Assembly (NCBI RefSeq): GCF_900101265.1
Contig: NZ_FMZS01000003.1
Span: forward strand, 372,001-436,000
Source of the DNA: Massilia sp. PDC64
Lineage (GTDB): Bacteria > Pseudomonadota > Gammaproteobacteria > Burkholderiales > Burkholderiaceae_D
DNA: 64,000 nucleotides
Reading direction: 5' to 3'
Under the pieces are notes generated by a model. The model was not told the DNA's origin. It searched no databases and saw nothing but the letters and a program-made list of their open reading frames with translations. Below are positions 24,923 to 34,962 of this stretch, in pieces (position 1 is the first letter of the stretch; each line of letters opens with the position of its first letter). Made by a program: the position numbers and the translations under genes.

Positions 24923-26062
24923 CTAAAGCAGGCAGGCGATCGTCGCCGCCGTCCAGCATCCCGCGGTCACGGTCGCCAGGACGACGGCATGCCGGTCACT
25001 GATCAATTGGGGTGCGCGCAGTGCGCACAGCAGGGCCGCATTCGAGACCAGCGCCGCCAGCGCGTCCGTGCCGGGGGCAGTCGCGGTCAGCCATGCGAAC
25101 GCCGCCAGCGCGCCCAGGAACGGCAGGGCCGCGGCGAGCACGGCTGCCAGGTCGTACGGACGCCACCAGCCCGAGGGGAGCGGCAGCGCGCCCACGTATC
25201 CCATGCTCGCGCGGTGTGCCAGGTGCAGGCCGCGGAACAGGCCGCTGAACGTCAGGGCGATGCACGCCTGCGCCAGCAGCACGGTCGGAAAGCTGCGGGC
25301 ATCCCGTTCGAACAGGGTCACGAGGCCGGCGGCCGCCGCCGCGATGGCCGTGGCGGCGAACCCCTTCGCGATGAGTTCCCCGCGGCGTTCGCGTACCAGC
25401 ACGGCGAGCGACATCTGCAGCGCGGCGCCATGGCGCCCGCCGAGGGTAAACGGCCGGGCGCGGCGGGCGTACGGACGTCGTGCATGGCGTTGCGCACGCG
25501 GGCGCGGCGCCAGGACCAGCGCGAGCGCCGACACCGTCCCCACGAGCAGGTTCGCCGCCAGGTCCAGGCGTGTGCCGAACGCGGCGCCGGCCAGCACGGC
25601 GCCGGCCGCCACGCCTGCCCACGCGGCGGGCCTGCGTTCCAGCACGGCCCGTTGCGTGACGATGGCCAGCAGCGCGACGTCGCACAACAGGACGGCGTGC
25701 GCGGCGGGAGCACCGCGGCCGGCCGTCAGCCCCAGCGCGCATGTCGTGACGACCAGAAGGGGCGAGTCGGCCAGCAGCAGCACCGCCAGGTCCGCGTTGC
25801 GGCGCTGGCGCGGGTTGAACGGCAGCGATCCGGCGAAGGCCATGAACGGGCCGCCCGCGACCTGTTCGCGCTGCATGGCGACCCAGGCCGCGGCCAGCAG
25901 CAGCAGGGCGAGCAGGTAGCCGATGCGCCACATGGCACCGTGATCGGGCGCGAGCAGCGTCAGCAAGGGGCGGACGTACGTGTCGAGGTTGCCGAAGGCG
26001 GACGCGTTGGCCGACGCCAGCACGCCGGTGGCAAGCGTGATCGCCTGCCAGCGGCGCAGCAA
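24923..26062 (-). CDS. ABC transporter permease, unknown substrate (start unclear)
   Basis: At least 379 aa with about 9-11 hydrophobic segments in two halves, separated by a very basic stretch (APRPRAQRHARRPYARRARPF, quoted in part: RHARRPYARRARP). No cargo-specific motif was recognised. The partner is the ATPase gene just downstream. The first canonical start codon in frame is TTG at 26062, which has no ribosome site. Upstream, the frame continues without stop to 26152, and a good AGGAG stands 6 bases before an ATC codon at 26122. Starting there would add 20 residues (RSPLLRLRLRWYAV...), which look like a normal basic N-terminus. Either a rare ATC start is used or an ATG has been lost. Confidence 0.7.
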   Translation of the reverse strand: MLRRWQAITLATGVLASANASAFGNLDTYVRPLLTLLAPDHGAMWRIGYLLALLLLAAAWVAMQREQVAGGPFMAFAGSLPFNPRQRRNADLAVLLLADSPLLVVTTCALGLTAGRGAPAAHAVLLCDVALLAIVTQRAVLERRPAAWAGVAAGAVLAGAAFGTRLDLAANLLVGTVSALALVLAPRPRAQRHARRPYARRARPFTLGGRHGAALQMSLAVLVRERRGELIAKGFAATAIAAAAAGLVTLFERDARSFPTVLLAQACIALTFSGLFRGLHLAHRASMGYVGALPLPSGWWRPYDLAAVLAAALPFLGALAAFAWLTATAPGTDALAALVSNAALLCALRAPQLISDRHAVVLATVTAGCWTAATIACLL

Positions 26063-26189
26063 GAGGCGCGCCGTGCTGACGGCGTACCAACGCAGGCGCA
26101 GGCGGAGGAGCGGGGAGCGGATGGCGTTCTCCTGGGTTAGGTCGCAGGATTATGAACGCCTTTTTGTCGATAAAGCAATACTTCGAAAC

Positions 26190-27338
26190 TTAAGCCTCGC
26201 TGAGCAGCGACGAGACATACAGCAGCAAACGGTCTTCCGCCCGCGCGAGCAGCAGGCCGGTCAGTTCCTCGACCCGGCGCAGCCGGTAGTCCAGGGTATT
26301 CCGGTGGATGTGCAGGGCGGCGGCCGTGGCGGCCGCGCTTTCGTCGTGGGCGAACCAGGCGTCCAGCGTGCGCTTCAAGGTCGCGCCGCTGCGGTCGCGG
26401 GCCAGGCGCGCCACCGGCAGGCGCAGCTGTGCGGCCTGCCAGCCGGCGTCCAGGCCGGACAGGAGGACCGGCAGCGCCAGGTCGTAATGGCTCCATTCCG
26501 TACGGCCCGGGTCGCGCCGGCGTCCGATGCGCGCGGCCGTGCGCGCGCTCTGCCAGGACACCGCGGCCGCGTCGAATCCGCGCGCGGCCAGTCCCATCGT
26601 CAGGGTGAAGGGCAGGGCGCACGATTTCGCGACCTGCGCGGCGAGGGCCGCCTGGCGTCGGCGCGCCGCCGTTTCCACGGTGGCGGCATCGGGGTCGAAC
26701 GCGTCCAGGATCACCATGTCGTAGGGGCCGGTGGTGGCGGACAGCAGTGCCGGCTGGCGCGCCAGCAGGGCCAGTTGCAGGCGCTGGAGCTCGCTGATCG
26801 TCCGCTCGGCGTCGGCGGCATCGGTGCGCAACTCGAGCAGGAACACCGCCTGCACGCGTCCGAAGTCCAGGCCGAGGCGCCGTGCCCAGGTCTCGAGCTC
26901 GGGCCGCCCGCCCGCATCGCCACGGATCAGGTTCAGCACGAACGCTTCGCGATAGCGGCTGTCGCGCTGCAATTCCCCGGCCAGGCTGGCCTGCTCCAGG
27001 ATCATCTCGGCCGTCAGGCGCACCAGTTCGCCGAACTGGCGGACGGCATCGGGTTCCCCGCTCAGGCCCACCGCGCCGCACAGCTGGCCACCCACGACCA
27101 GCGGCAGGTTGATGCCGGGCCGCGCGCCGTGCATGCGCGGCGCCGATGCCGCGTCCACTTCGACCGTCGCACGCCGCGCCAGCGCGAGCAGGGCGCCGTC
27201 GTGCAGTTCGCCGACCCGGGCCGCGTCGCCGCTGGCGAGAATCACGCCGCGTGCATCCATCACGTTGACGTTGAACGGGATGATGCGCATGGTGCGGCTG
27301 ACGATGTCCTGGGCGAGGCGGGCGCTGAGTTCGAGCAT
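26190..27338 (-). CDS. CdaR/PucR-type transcriptional regulator of sugar-acid use
   Basis: 382 aa (E. coli CdaR 385). The N-terminal diacid-sensing domain starts LSARLAQDIVSRTM and contains NVNVMDARGVILASGD and INLPLVVGGQLCGAVGLSG. The C-terminal PucR helix-turn-helix is TLDAWFAHDESAAATAAAL followed by HIHRNTLDYRLRRVEELTG. CdaR activates glucarate/galactarate/glycerate genes in enterobacteria. Here it is divergent from an MFS transporter and a glycerate kinase, so it very probably controls those genes from the 211-base intergenic region. The effector is likely an acid sugar or glycerate (inference). Confidence 0.88.
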   Translation of the reverse strand: MLELSARLAQDIVSRTMRIIPFNVNVMDARGVILASGDAARVGELHDGALLALARRATVEVDAASAPRMHGARPGINLPLVVGGQLCGAVGLSGEPDAVRQFGELVRLTAEMILEQASLAGELQRDSRYREAFVLNLIRGDAGGRPELETWARRLGLDFGRVQAVFLLELRTDAADAERTISELQRLQLALLARQPALLSATTGPYDMVILDAFDPDAATVETAARRRQAALAAQVAKSCALPFTLTMGLAARGFDAAAVSWQSARTAARIGRRRDPGRTEWSHYDLALPVLLSGLDAGWQAAQLRLPVARLARDRSGATLKRTLDAWFAHDESAAATAAALHIHRNTLDYRLRRVEELTGLLLARAEDRLLLYVSSLLSEA

Positions 27339-27549
27339 GGCAGCCACTCTAGCCGATCGCGCGAACTGTGCCAAGCGCCAAAGACCGGCGCCTGAATGTT
27401 ATGCTTGGATGAACGGTTTTGTGCACGTGCCCAAGAAGAAAGCGAAAAAATCCCGCGCGTCTCGTGCCGCGTGCCGAGGATTTGCGGTGCCGCTTTCGTC
27501 ATAATGCTGTCCACCGCCCTGAGTGATGGCGGTCATCACGGAGACAAAT

Positions 27550-28887
27550 ATGAGCAACAGCATGAGCACGGGCGCGGCCCATCCGGCGGGCTTCGCCGAT
27601 CCGGCCATCCTCGAACGCGGTTACCGCAAGGCGACCTGGCGCCTGATTCCCTTCATCTTCATCTGCTACCTGTTCAATTACCTGGACCGGGTCAACGTCG
27701 GCTTCGCCAAGCTGGAAATGCTCGACGCCCTGAAACTCAGCGAGACCGTGTACGGCCTCGGCGCCGGCATCTTCTTCATCGGCTACGTCACCAGCGGCGT
27801 GCCGAGCAATCTCATCCTGCACAAGCTCGGCGCGCGCCGCTGGATCGCCGCGATGATGGTCATGTGGGGCGGCCTGTCCGCCGCGATGATGTTCGTCACG
27901 AGCCCGGGCACGTTCTACGCGCTGCGCTTCCTCACAGGCGTCGCGGAGGCCGGCTTCTTCCCGGGCATGGTGTTCTATTTCACCAACTGGTTCCCGTCGC
28001 AGAAGCGGGGCCAGGTGATGGCCCTGTTCATGTCGGCGATTCCCGTCTCCGGCCTGGTCGGCGGCCCCCTGTCGGGCTGGATGCTGAGCCACTTCGCGAC
28101 GGGCCAGGGCGGCCTGGCCGGCTGGCAGTGGCTGTTCCTCCTGCAGGGCCTTCCGACCGTGATCCTCGGCGTGGCCGTGCTGTTCTTCCTGTCCGACGGC
28201 CTGCAGCAGGCCCGCTGGCTGACGAACGAGGAAAAGGCCGCGATGAAACAGGCACTCGACGCCGACGAGCAGGGCCGCCGCGCCAGCAGCCATGCGGTGC
28301 ACTCGTTCGCCAGCGTGCTGCGCAACGGCCACGTGTGGATGCTGGGCCTGATCTATTTCAGCATCCAGATGGGCGTGTATGCGATCAACTTCTGGCTGCC
28401 GTCGATCATCAAGGCGCTTGGCTTTAACAATCCCGCGACGGTGGGCTGGCTGAGCGCCCTGCCGTACCTGTTCGCCGGCATCTTCATGGTCATCGTGGGC
28501 CGCTCGGCCGACGCCCGCCGCGAGCGCCGGTGGCATTTGTCCGTGCCGATGGCGATGGCGCTCGTGGGCCTGCTGCTGGCGGCGAACTTCTCGCATAACG
28601 TGGTGATCGTCATGATCGGCCTCACGCTGGCCACGATGGGCGCGCTGACCGGCCTGCCGATGTTCTGGCCGCTGCCCGCCGCCTTCCTGGGCAGCGCCGC
28701 CGCGGCCGGCGGCCTCGCGCTGATCAATTCGCTGGGCCAGGTGGCCGGCTTCGTCAGCCCGTTCCTGGTGGGCTGGATCAAGGACGCCACGGGCAGCACC
28801 GACGTCGCCCTGTATATCCTGTCGACCGTGCTGCTGGTCGGCGCGATCCTCGTGATGCTGGTGCCGGCGCGCCTCGTCAACCGCTGA
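27550..28887 (+). CDS. MFS transporter, anion:cation symporter family (sugar-acid type)
   Basis: 445 aa with 12 predicted membrane segments. It carries ACS-family traits: YRKATWRLIPFIFICYLFNYLDRVNVGFAKL, quoted in part as CYLFNYLDRVNVGFA, then the RFLTGVAEAGFFPGM motif and YFTNWFPSQKRGQVMA. This subgroup (GudP, GarP, phthalate and tartrate transporters) moves organic acids with protons. Its place between a CdaR regulator and glycerate kinase suggests glycerate, glucarate or galactarate as substrate. The start is chosen at the ATG with GGAG 7 bases upstream. Confidence 0.86.
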   Translation: MSNSMSTGAAHPAGFADPAILERGYRKATWRLIPFIFICYLFNYLDRVNVGFAKLEMLDALKLSETVYGLGAGIFFIGYVTSGVPSNLILHKLGARRWIAAMMVMWGGLSAAMMFVTSPGTFYALRFLTGVAEAGFFPGMVFYFTNWFPSQKRGQVMALFMSAIPVSGLVGGPLSGWMLSHFATGQGGLAGWQWLFLLQGLPTVILGVAVLFFLSDGLQQARWLTNEEKAAMKQALDADEQGRRASSHAVHSFASVLRNGHVWMLGLIYFSIQMGVYAINFWLPSIIKALGFNNPATVGWLSALPYLFAGIFMVIVGRSADARRERRWHLSVPMAMALVGLLLAANFSHNVVIVMIGLTLATMGALTGLPMFWPLPAAFLGSAAAAGGLALINSLGQVAGFVSPFLVGWIKDATGSTDVALYILSTVLLVGAILVMLVPARLVNR

Positions 28888-28896
28888 GGAGAGTCC

Positions 28897-30036
28897 ATGA
28901 AGATCGTCATCGCCCCCGATTCGTTCAAGGAAAGCCTGTCCGCCCTGCAGGTGGCCGACGCCATCGAGGCCGGCATGCGCGAGGTCTGGCCCGACGCGAC
29001 GTACGTGAAGGTGCCCGTGGCCGACGGCGGCGAGGGCACCGTGCAGGCCATGATCGATGCGACGGGCGGCCGGCGCGTGGACGTGCGCGTCACGGGGCCC
29101 CTGGGCCAGGCGGTGGACGCTTTCTACGGCGTGAGCGGCGACCTGGCCGTGATCGAGATGGCGGCCGCCAGCGGCCTGGAAGGCGTGCCGCCCGACCTGC
29201 GCGATCCGCGCACGGCCACGAGCCGCGGCACGGGTGAACTCATCCGCGCCGCGCTGGATGCCGGTGCGCGCCGCTTCGTGCTGGGCGTGGGCGGCAGCGC
29301 GACCAACGACGGCGGCGCCGGGATGCTGCAGGCGCTGGGCGTGCGCCTGCTCGATGCGGACGGCAGGGACCTCGGGCCCGGCGGCGCGGAACTGGCGCGC
29401 CTGGACCGCATCGACGTTGCCGGGCTCGATCCGCGCGTGCGCGAAGCCGAGTTCCGGATCGCGTGCGACGTCGACAATCCGCTCGTCGGTCCGCGCGGCG
29501 CGTCCGCCGTGTTCGGCCCGCAGAAAGGTGCGACGCCGGCAATGGTCGCGCAGCTCGACGCCGCCCTCGCGCATTACGCGGACGTGATCCGGCGCGACCT
29601 GGACCAGGATGTCGCGCAACTTCCCGGCGCCGGTGCGGGCGGCGGGATCGCGGCGGCGATGGTCGTGTTCCTGAAAGGGCAGCTCAGGCCCGGCGTCGAG
29701 ATCGTGATGGAAGCCGTCGGGCTCGATGCGGCCTTGTGCGACGCGGACCTCGTCGTGACGGGAGAGGGCCGCATCGACGGCCAGACCGTGCACGGCAAGA
29801 CGCCGATGGGCGTGGCGAACGTCGCGCGCCGCCATGGCAAGCCCGTCGTCGCCATCGGCGGCAGTCTCGCCGTCGACGCGGATGCCGTGCACGCGCGCGG
29901 GATCGAGGTCGTGGTGGCGGCGGTCGCGCGGCCCTGTTCCGTCGCGGAGGCACTGGCCGAGGGCGCGGACAACCTGCGGCGCGCGGCGCGCAATCTCGCG
30001 GCGGCGCTGGCGCTGGGGGCACGTCTGCAGCGTTGA
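28897..30036 (+). CDS. garK: Glycerate 2-kinase (GarK/GlxK family)
   Basis: 379 aa (family about 380). Opens MKIVIAPDSFKESLSA, the glycerate kinase type I signature. Further motifs are VADGGEGTVQAM, GVGGSATNDGGAGMLQALG and a C-terminal VTGEGRIDGQT. The enzyme phosphorylates D-glycerate to 2-phosphoglycerate and so feeds lower glycolysis. Nine bases after the MFS gene, so both form an operon. With the CdaR regulator this makes a glycerate or aldaric-acid pathway, although the upstream enzymes (dehydratase, aldolase, tartronate semialdehyde reductase) are not in the window. Confidence 0.92.
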   Translation: MKIVIAPDSFKESLSALQVADAIEAGMREVWPDATYVKVPVADGGEGTVQAMIDATGGRRVDVRVTGPLGQAVDAFYGVSGDLAVIEMAAASGLEGVPPDLRDPRTATSRGTGELIRAALDAGARRFVLGVGGSATNDGGAGMLQALGVRLLDADGRDLGPGGAELARLDRIDVAGLDPRVREAEFRIACDVDNPLVGPRGASAVFGPQKGATPAMVAQLDAALAHYADVIRRDLDQDVAQLPGAGAGGGIAAAMVVFLKGQLRPGVEIVMEAVGLDAALCDADLVVTGEGRIDGQTVHGKTPMGVANVARRHGKPVVAIGGSLAVDADAVHARGIEVVVAAVARPCSVAEALAEGADNLRRAARNLAAALALGARLQR

Positions 30037-30085
30037 CAGGAGCGGGCTATGATGGCGGTTGCACAACGCCCCACAGGAGCCCGCC

Positions 30086-31230
30086 TTGCCCGACATCCGC
30101 CCCGACGACGAATCGTACTGGTCGACCATCCGCGCGCAGTACACGCGGTCGCCCGACTTCATCAACCTGGAGAACGGCTACTTCGGCATGCCCGCCGATC
30201 CCGTGCGCGCGGCGCTGCGCCGCTACCAGGACGAGGTCGACCGCGAGAACGCCTTCTTCCTGCGCACGCGCTGGCCCGCGCGGCTCGCGCGCGTGAAGGC
30301 GCTCCTCGCCGGTTTCACCGGCGTCGCGCCCGACGAACTGCTGATCACGCGCAGCGCCGTCGAGTCGATGAACATCCTGTTGCAAGGCTATCCGTTCGAG
30401 GCCGGGGACGCGATCCTGATGGCGCGCCACGACTACGACAGCAGCCACGACATCGTCCGCATGCTGGCCGAACGCAAGGGTCTCACGGTCGTGCAGGTCG
30501 ACGTGCCTTACGACCTGGAAGACGAGGACGCCATCGCGGCGCTGTACGCGGATGCGATCACGCCGCGCACGCGCGTACTGCTCCTCACGCACTTGGTCCA
30601 CCGCACGGGCCGCATCATGCCGGTGGCGCGCCTGGCCGCGCTGGCACGCGCGCACGGCATCGATCCCATCGTCGACGGTGCCCACGCGCTCGCGCAGATC
30701 GAGTTCACGATCCCGCAACTGGGCACGCAGTTCGCCGCGTTCAACCTGCACAAATGGGTCGGCGCGCCGCTGGGCACGGGGCTGCTGTACATCGCGCGCG
30801 AGCGCATCGCCGACATCGCGCCGCTGTACGGCGACGTGACGTTTGCCCGCACCGACATCGACAAGCTGGGCCACGTGGGCACCGTGCCGCCCGCGCCGAT
30901 CATGGCCATCGAGGATGCGCTGGCGTTTCACGCCGCGATGGGCGGCAAGGCCAAGGAAGCGCGCCTGCGCTGGCTCGCGCGGCGCTGGATGGACCAGGTG
31001 CGCGACCTGCCGGGTGTGCGCGTGTTCACGCCGCGCGATCCGAACCTGCACGGCGCGCTGGGCGCGTTCGGCATAGCCGGCATCCCGGCCGCGGAGGTCG
31101 TGCGGCGGCTGATGGAGGAACACCGCATCTTCACCGTCATCCGCAAATTCGGCGGCACGGAGATCGTGCGCGTGACGCCGCACCTGTACAACGGCCCCGA
31201 AGACCTCGATGCGCTGGCGGCGGCGATCCG

Positions 31231-31252
<22 letters not shown>
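30086..31252 (+). CDS. Class V aminotransferase-like PLP enzyme
   Basis: 388 aa, fold-type I enzyme similar to the isopenicillin N epimerase / cysteine desulfurase-like group. The pyridoxal lysine is in FNLHKWVGAPLGTGLLYI. Other signs are SPDFINLENGYFGMPADPV, ELLITRSAVESMNILLQGY and IDPIVDGAHALAQIEF with the conserved DGAH. The start is a TTG: AGGAG stands 6 bases before it, while the earlier in-frame TTG at 30059 has no ribosome site. The substrate is unknown. 49 bases after garK in the same direction. Its last 22 bases overlap the end of livF on the other strand. Confidence 0.82.
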
Positions 31253-31953
<701 letters not shown>

Positions 31954-31962
31954 GGGATCTCC

Positions 31963-33906
31963 TCAGACGGCGGCGGTGGATGCGGCCGGTTCGCCCGCGC
32001 CGCCCAGGTAGGCTTCGATGACGCGCGGGTCGGACTGCACGCGCGCCGGCGTGCCCTCGGCGATCTTCTGGCCGAAGTCGAGCACGGTGACGGTGTCCGA
32101 GATCGCCATCACGACGTCCATGTGGTGTTCAATGAGGACGATGGTGATGCCGTGGTCGCGGATCTTGCGGATGATGGCCATCAGCTCGCGGATGTCCGGC
32201 GCCGTCAGGCCGGCGGCCGGTTCGTCCAGCAGCAGCAGGCGCGGATCGAGCGCCAGCGCGCGGCCGATCTCCAGCAGGCGCTGCTTGCCGTAGGGGAGGT
32301 TGCGCGCCTCCTCGTCCGCGAGGTCGGCAAGGCCGACGAAGCGCAGGATCGCGGCCGCCCGCGCCCGCGCGGCCAGTTCTTCGCGACGGCGGCGCGGCGT
32401 GTGCAGCATGGCGTCGAACACGTTCGAGCGGAAGCTGTGGTGCAGACCGACGAGGATGTTTTCCGTTGCCGTCATCTCGCCGAACAGCTGCACGTTCTGG
32501 AACGTGCGGGCGATGCCTCCCAATGCGATCTGCGCCGGCGTGCGGCCCGTGATGCCGTTGCCCGCAAAGACCACCTGGCCGGCCGTCGGTTTATAAATGC
32601 CCGTCAGGACGTTCATCATGGTGCTCTTGCCCGAGCCGTTCGGCCCGATCAGGCCGTGCACGGTGCCGCGAGCGACCGTCAGGTCGACCTGGTTCAGCGC
32701 CTTCAGGCCGCCGAACTGCATCAGCACCTGGTCGACTTTCAGCAGATCGCCGCCGCTGCCTTCCGCTGGCGGCACACCGGCGAACGGATCGCCGCCCTGG
32801 TCCGCCAGCGCGCGCGCATGCGTGCGGCCGCGCCCCAGCAGGCCGCGCAGGAAGCCGACGATACCCTCCTGCAGGTAGTAGACGACAAACAGCGTCATGA
32901 GGCCGAAGATCGTGAGGCGCCAGTCGACCATGCTTTGCAGCCTGTACGAGACGACGGCCATCGCCAGCGTGGCCACGACGGGCACGGCGACGCGGCGCAC
33001 GGTCGTCTTGCGGCGCGCCAGCAGCAGGCCCGCGACGACGACGGCAAGCACCGCGGCGCCGACGGCGATGCGGCGGAACAGGTCGATGTCGGACAGGAGG
33101 CTGGGCAGCATCACGACGATGACGGCGCCGATCAGCGCGCCGCTGCGCGTCTTGCGGCCGCCCATGATCACGGCGAGCAGAAACAGGATCGTCAGCTCGA
33201 AGTTGTACGTGTTGGGCGAGATGTATTGCTCGGAATAGGCGTACAGGCTGCCGGCCAGGCCCGCGAAGCCTGCGCTGATCACGAACGCATAGACTTTATA
33301 ACGGTACACGGAGACGCCCATGCAGTCCGACGCGATCGGGCTGTCGCGCAGCGCCTCGAACGCGCGCCCGATGTGCGATTTCAGCAGCCGGTGCACGAGC
33401 AGCAGCGACACGATCATCAGCGCGGCGACGGCATAGTAGTACTCGACTTCCGTCAGCTCGTGGCCGGCGACGCTGGGCTTCGTCAGCATGATGCCCATCG
33501 GGCCTTCCGTGAGGAAGGTCATCTCGTTGATGAGGATTTGCACGATGGTGCCGAAGGCCAGCGTCACCATCGCGAGGTACGGCCCCGTCACGCGCAGCGC
33601 GGGCAGGGCGAGGATGGCGCCGAACAGCGCGGCGCCTGCGATGCTGGCGGGGAGCGTGAGCCACCACGCGGCGCCCAGCTTCATCACGAGCACGCCCGTC
33701 ACGTACGAGCCCACGCCGAACAGGCCGGCATGGCCCAGCGACACCTGGCCCGTGTAGCCGACGACGATGTCGAGGCCGAACAGCAGGATCGCGTAGATCA
33801 GGATCGTCTCGACGAGGTGGATGTAGTACGGGTTCCCGACCATGACGGGGAATGCGGCCAGCAGCGCGATGCCCGCGATCGCGCCGCTCCAGGTCAGCTT
33901 GTTCAT
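31963..33906 (-). CDS. livM-livG: Fused branched-chain amino acid permease-ATPase (LivM-LivG)
   Basis: 647 aa, one frame with two domains. Residues about 1-350 are LivM: eight or more membrane helices with the hallmark GYTGQVSLGHAGLFGVGSYV and LALRVTGPYLAMVTLAFG-type loop (seen as PALRVTGPYLAMVTLAFG), plus RAFEALRDSPIASDCMGV. About 350-385 is a Gly/Ala-rich linker. About 390-640 is LivG, with Walker A GPNGSGKST, the signature position LPYGKQRLLEIGRAL and Walker B LLLLDEPAAGLTAPDI. LivM and LivG are usually separate, so this is a natural fusion. No stop or frameshift lies between them. It starts 2 bases after livH ends. Confidence 0.9.
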   Translation of the reverse strand: MNKLTWSGAIAGIALLAAFPVMVGNPYYIHLVETILIYAILLFGLDIVVGYTGQVSLGHAGLFGVGSYVTGVLVMKLGAAWWLTLPASIAGAALFGAILALPALRVTGPYLAMVTLAFGTIVQILINEMTFLTEGPMGIMLTKPSVAGHELTEVEYYYAVAALMIVSLLLVHRLLKSHIGRAFEALRDSPIASDCMGVSVYRYKVYAFVISAGFAGLAGSLYAYSEQYISPNTYNFELTILFLLAVIMGGRKTRSGALIGAVIVVMLPSLLSDIDLFRRIAVGAAVLAVVVAGLLLARRKTTVRRVAVPVVATLAMAVVSYRLQSMVDWRLTIFGLMTLFVVYYLQEGIVGFLRGLLGRGRTHARALADQGGDPFAGVPPAEGSGGDLLKVDQVLMQFGGLKALNQVDLTVARGTVHGLIGPNGSGKSTMMNVLTGIYKPTAGQVVFAGNGITGRTPAQIALGGIARTFQNVQLFGEMTATENILVGLHHSFRSNVFDAMLHTPRRRREELAARARAAAILRFVGLADLADEEARNLPYGKQRLLEIGRALALDPRLLLLDEPAAGLTAPDIRELMAIIRKIRDHGITIVLIEHHMDVVMAISDTVTVLDFGQKIAEGTPARVQSDPRVIEAYLGGAGEPAASTAAV

Positions 33907-33908
33907 CG

Positions 33909-34799
33909 TTACACCTTCTTGATGGCGGCCTTGCCGAACAGGCCGGACGGCTTCACGGCCAGCACGAGCAGCAGCAGGACGAGGCCCGGCACTTCCTTGT
34001 AGCCGGTCGACAGGTAGAAGCCGGTCGCCGTCTCCGCGATGCCGAGGATGATGCCGCCCACGATGGCGCCCATGCCCGATGTCAGCCCGCCGATGATGGC
34101 GACGGCGAACGCCTTCAGGCCCAGCGACGCGCCCATCGTGGCACTCGTGAGCGTCAGCGGTGCGATGAGGGCGCCCGCGAAGGCGGCCGTCGCCGACGAC
34201 AGCGCGTACGAGAACGTGATGACCATGCCCGTGTTGATGCCCATGAGCCCCGCGGCGTCGCGGTCGTTCGCGGTGGCGACGACGGCCTTGCCGTAGATGG
34301 ACTTGCGGTTGAAGATCTCGACGGCGAACATGATGGCGAGCGCGCCGACGATCACGGCCACCTGCATCGGCTGCACGTTCGCGCCCAGCACGGTGAACGG
34401 TTCGGACGACAGCGGAGAAGGGAACGGCAGCACGTCCTTGCCCCAGATGTTCTCGGCCACGTTCTTGAAGATGATGGCGAGGGCGATGGTCGACATGATC
34501 CAGCCGAACTCGGACTTGATGCGGATGGCGGGCCGCACGGCGATCCATTCGACGAACACGCCCTGCAGCGCGCCGAACACGACGACGATGGGAATCATCA
34601 GCCAGTAGCCGAGGTAAGGGCCGCCGTGGATGGTGCCGACGAGCGACAGGCCGACCAGGGCGCCGAGCATCAGCGCCTCGCCCTGGCCGAAATTGAGGGT
34701 GCCGGACGTGGCGAACGTGAGCTGGTAGCCGAACGCGATCACGGCATAGATCATGCCGAGCGCGATGCCGGACACGACGAGTTGGAGCAGGATCTCCAT
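33909..34799 (-). CDS. livH: Branched-chain amino acid ABC permease LivH
   Basis: 296 aa with about eight membrane helices. Conserved pieces are ALGMIYAVIAFGYQLTFATSGTLNFGQGE (the FGQGE motif), DRDAAGLMGINTG (the EAA-like loop that meets the ATPase) and GLKAFAVAIIGGLTSGMGAIVGG, quoted in part as AVAIIGGLTSGMGA. Forms the membrane channel with the LivM half of the fused protein. A perfect GGAGG lies before the ATG. The paired-hairpin repeat sits between it and livK. Confidence 0.93.
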   Translation of the reverse strand: MEILLQLVVSGIALGMIYAVIAFGYQLTFATSGTLNFGQGEALMLGALVGLSLVGTIHGGPYLGYWLMIPIVVVFGALQGVFVEWIAVRPAIRIKSEFGWIMSTIALAIIFKNVAENIWGKDVLPFPSPLSSEPFTVLGANVQPMQVAVIVGALAIMFAVEIFNRKSIYGKAVVATANDRDAAGLMGINTGMVITFSYALSSATAAFAGALIAPLTLTSATMGASLGLKAFAVAIIGGLTSGMGAIVGGIILGIAETATGFYLSTGYKEVPGLVLLLLVLAVKPSGLFGKAAIKKV

Positions 34800-34830
34800 G
34801 GTTCCTCCAGGAGCGACACGTCGAAAAGCA

Positions 34831-34955
34831 CGTCGTTCCCGCGAAAGCGGGAACCCATGCCGACGCGTCGAGATCGAACCTCGTTCAGACCGCGAACATT
34901 CCGGGATACCGAATCCGGTTCCTCAGCATGGATCCCCGCTTTCGCGGGGATGACA
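34831..34955. repeat. Paired inverted REP-like hairpins (REPIN-like) between livK and livH
   Basis: Two hairpins face each other. The first is GTTCCCGC-GAAA-GCGGGAAC (34835-34854) flanked by CCATGC. The second is ATCCCCGC-TTTC-GCGGGGAT (34932-34951) flanked by GCATGG. The reverse complement of the second, with its flanks, matches the first at most positions (CCCGCGAAAGCGGG core). This is the architecture of a REP doublet or REPIN. It lies inside the liv operon, where such hairpins can stabilise upstream mRNA and raise livK (binding protein) over the membrane genes. No transposase is nearby. Confidence 0.75.
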
Positions 34956-34962
34956 GAGTGGG

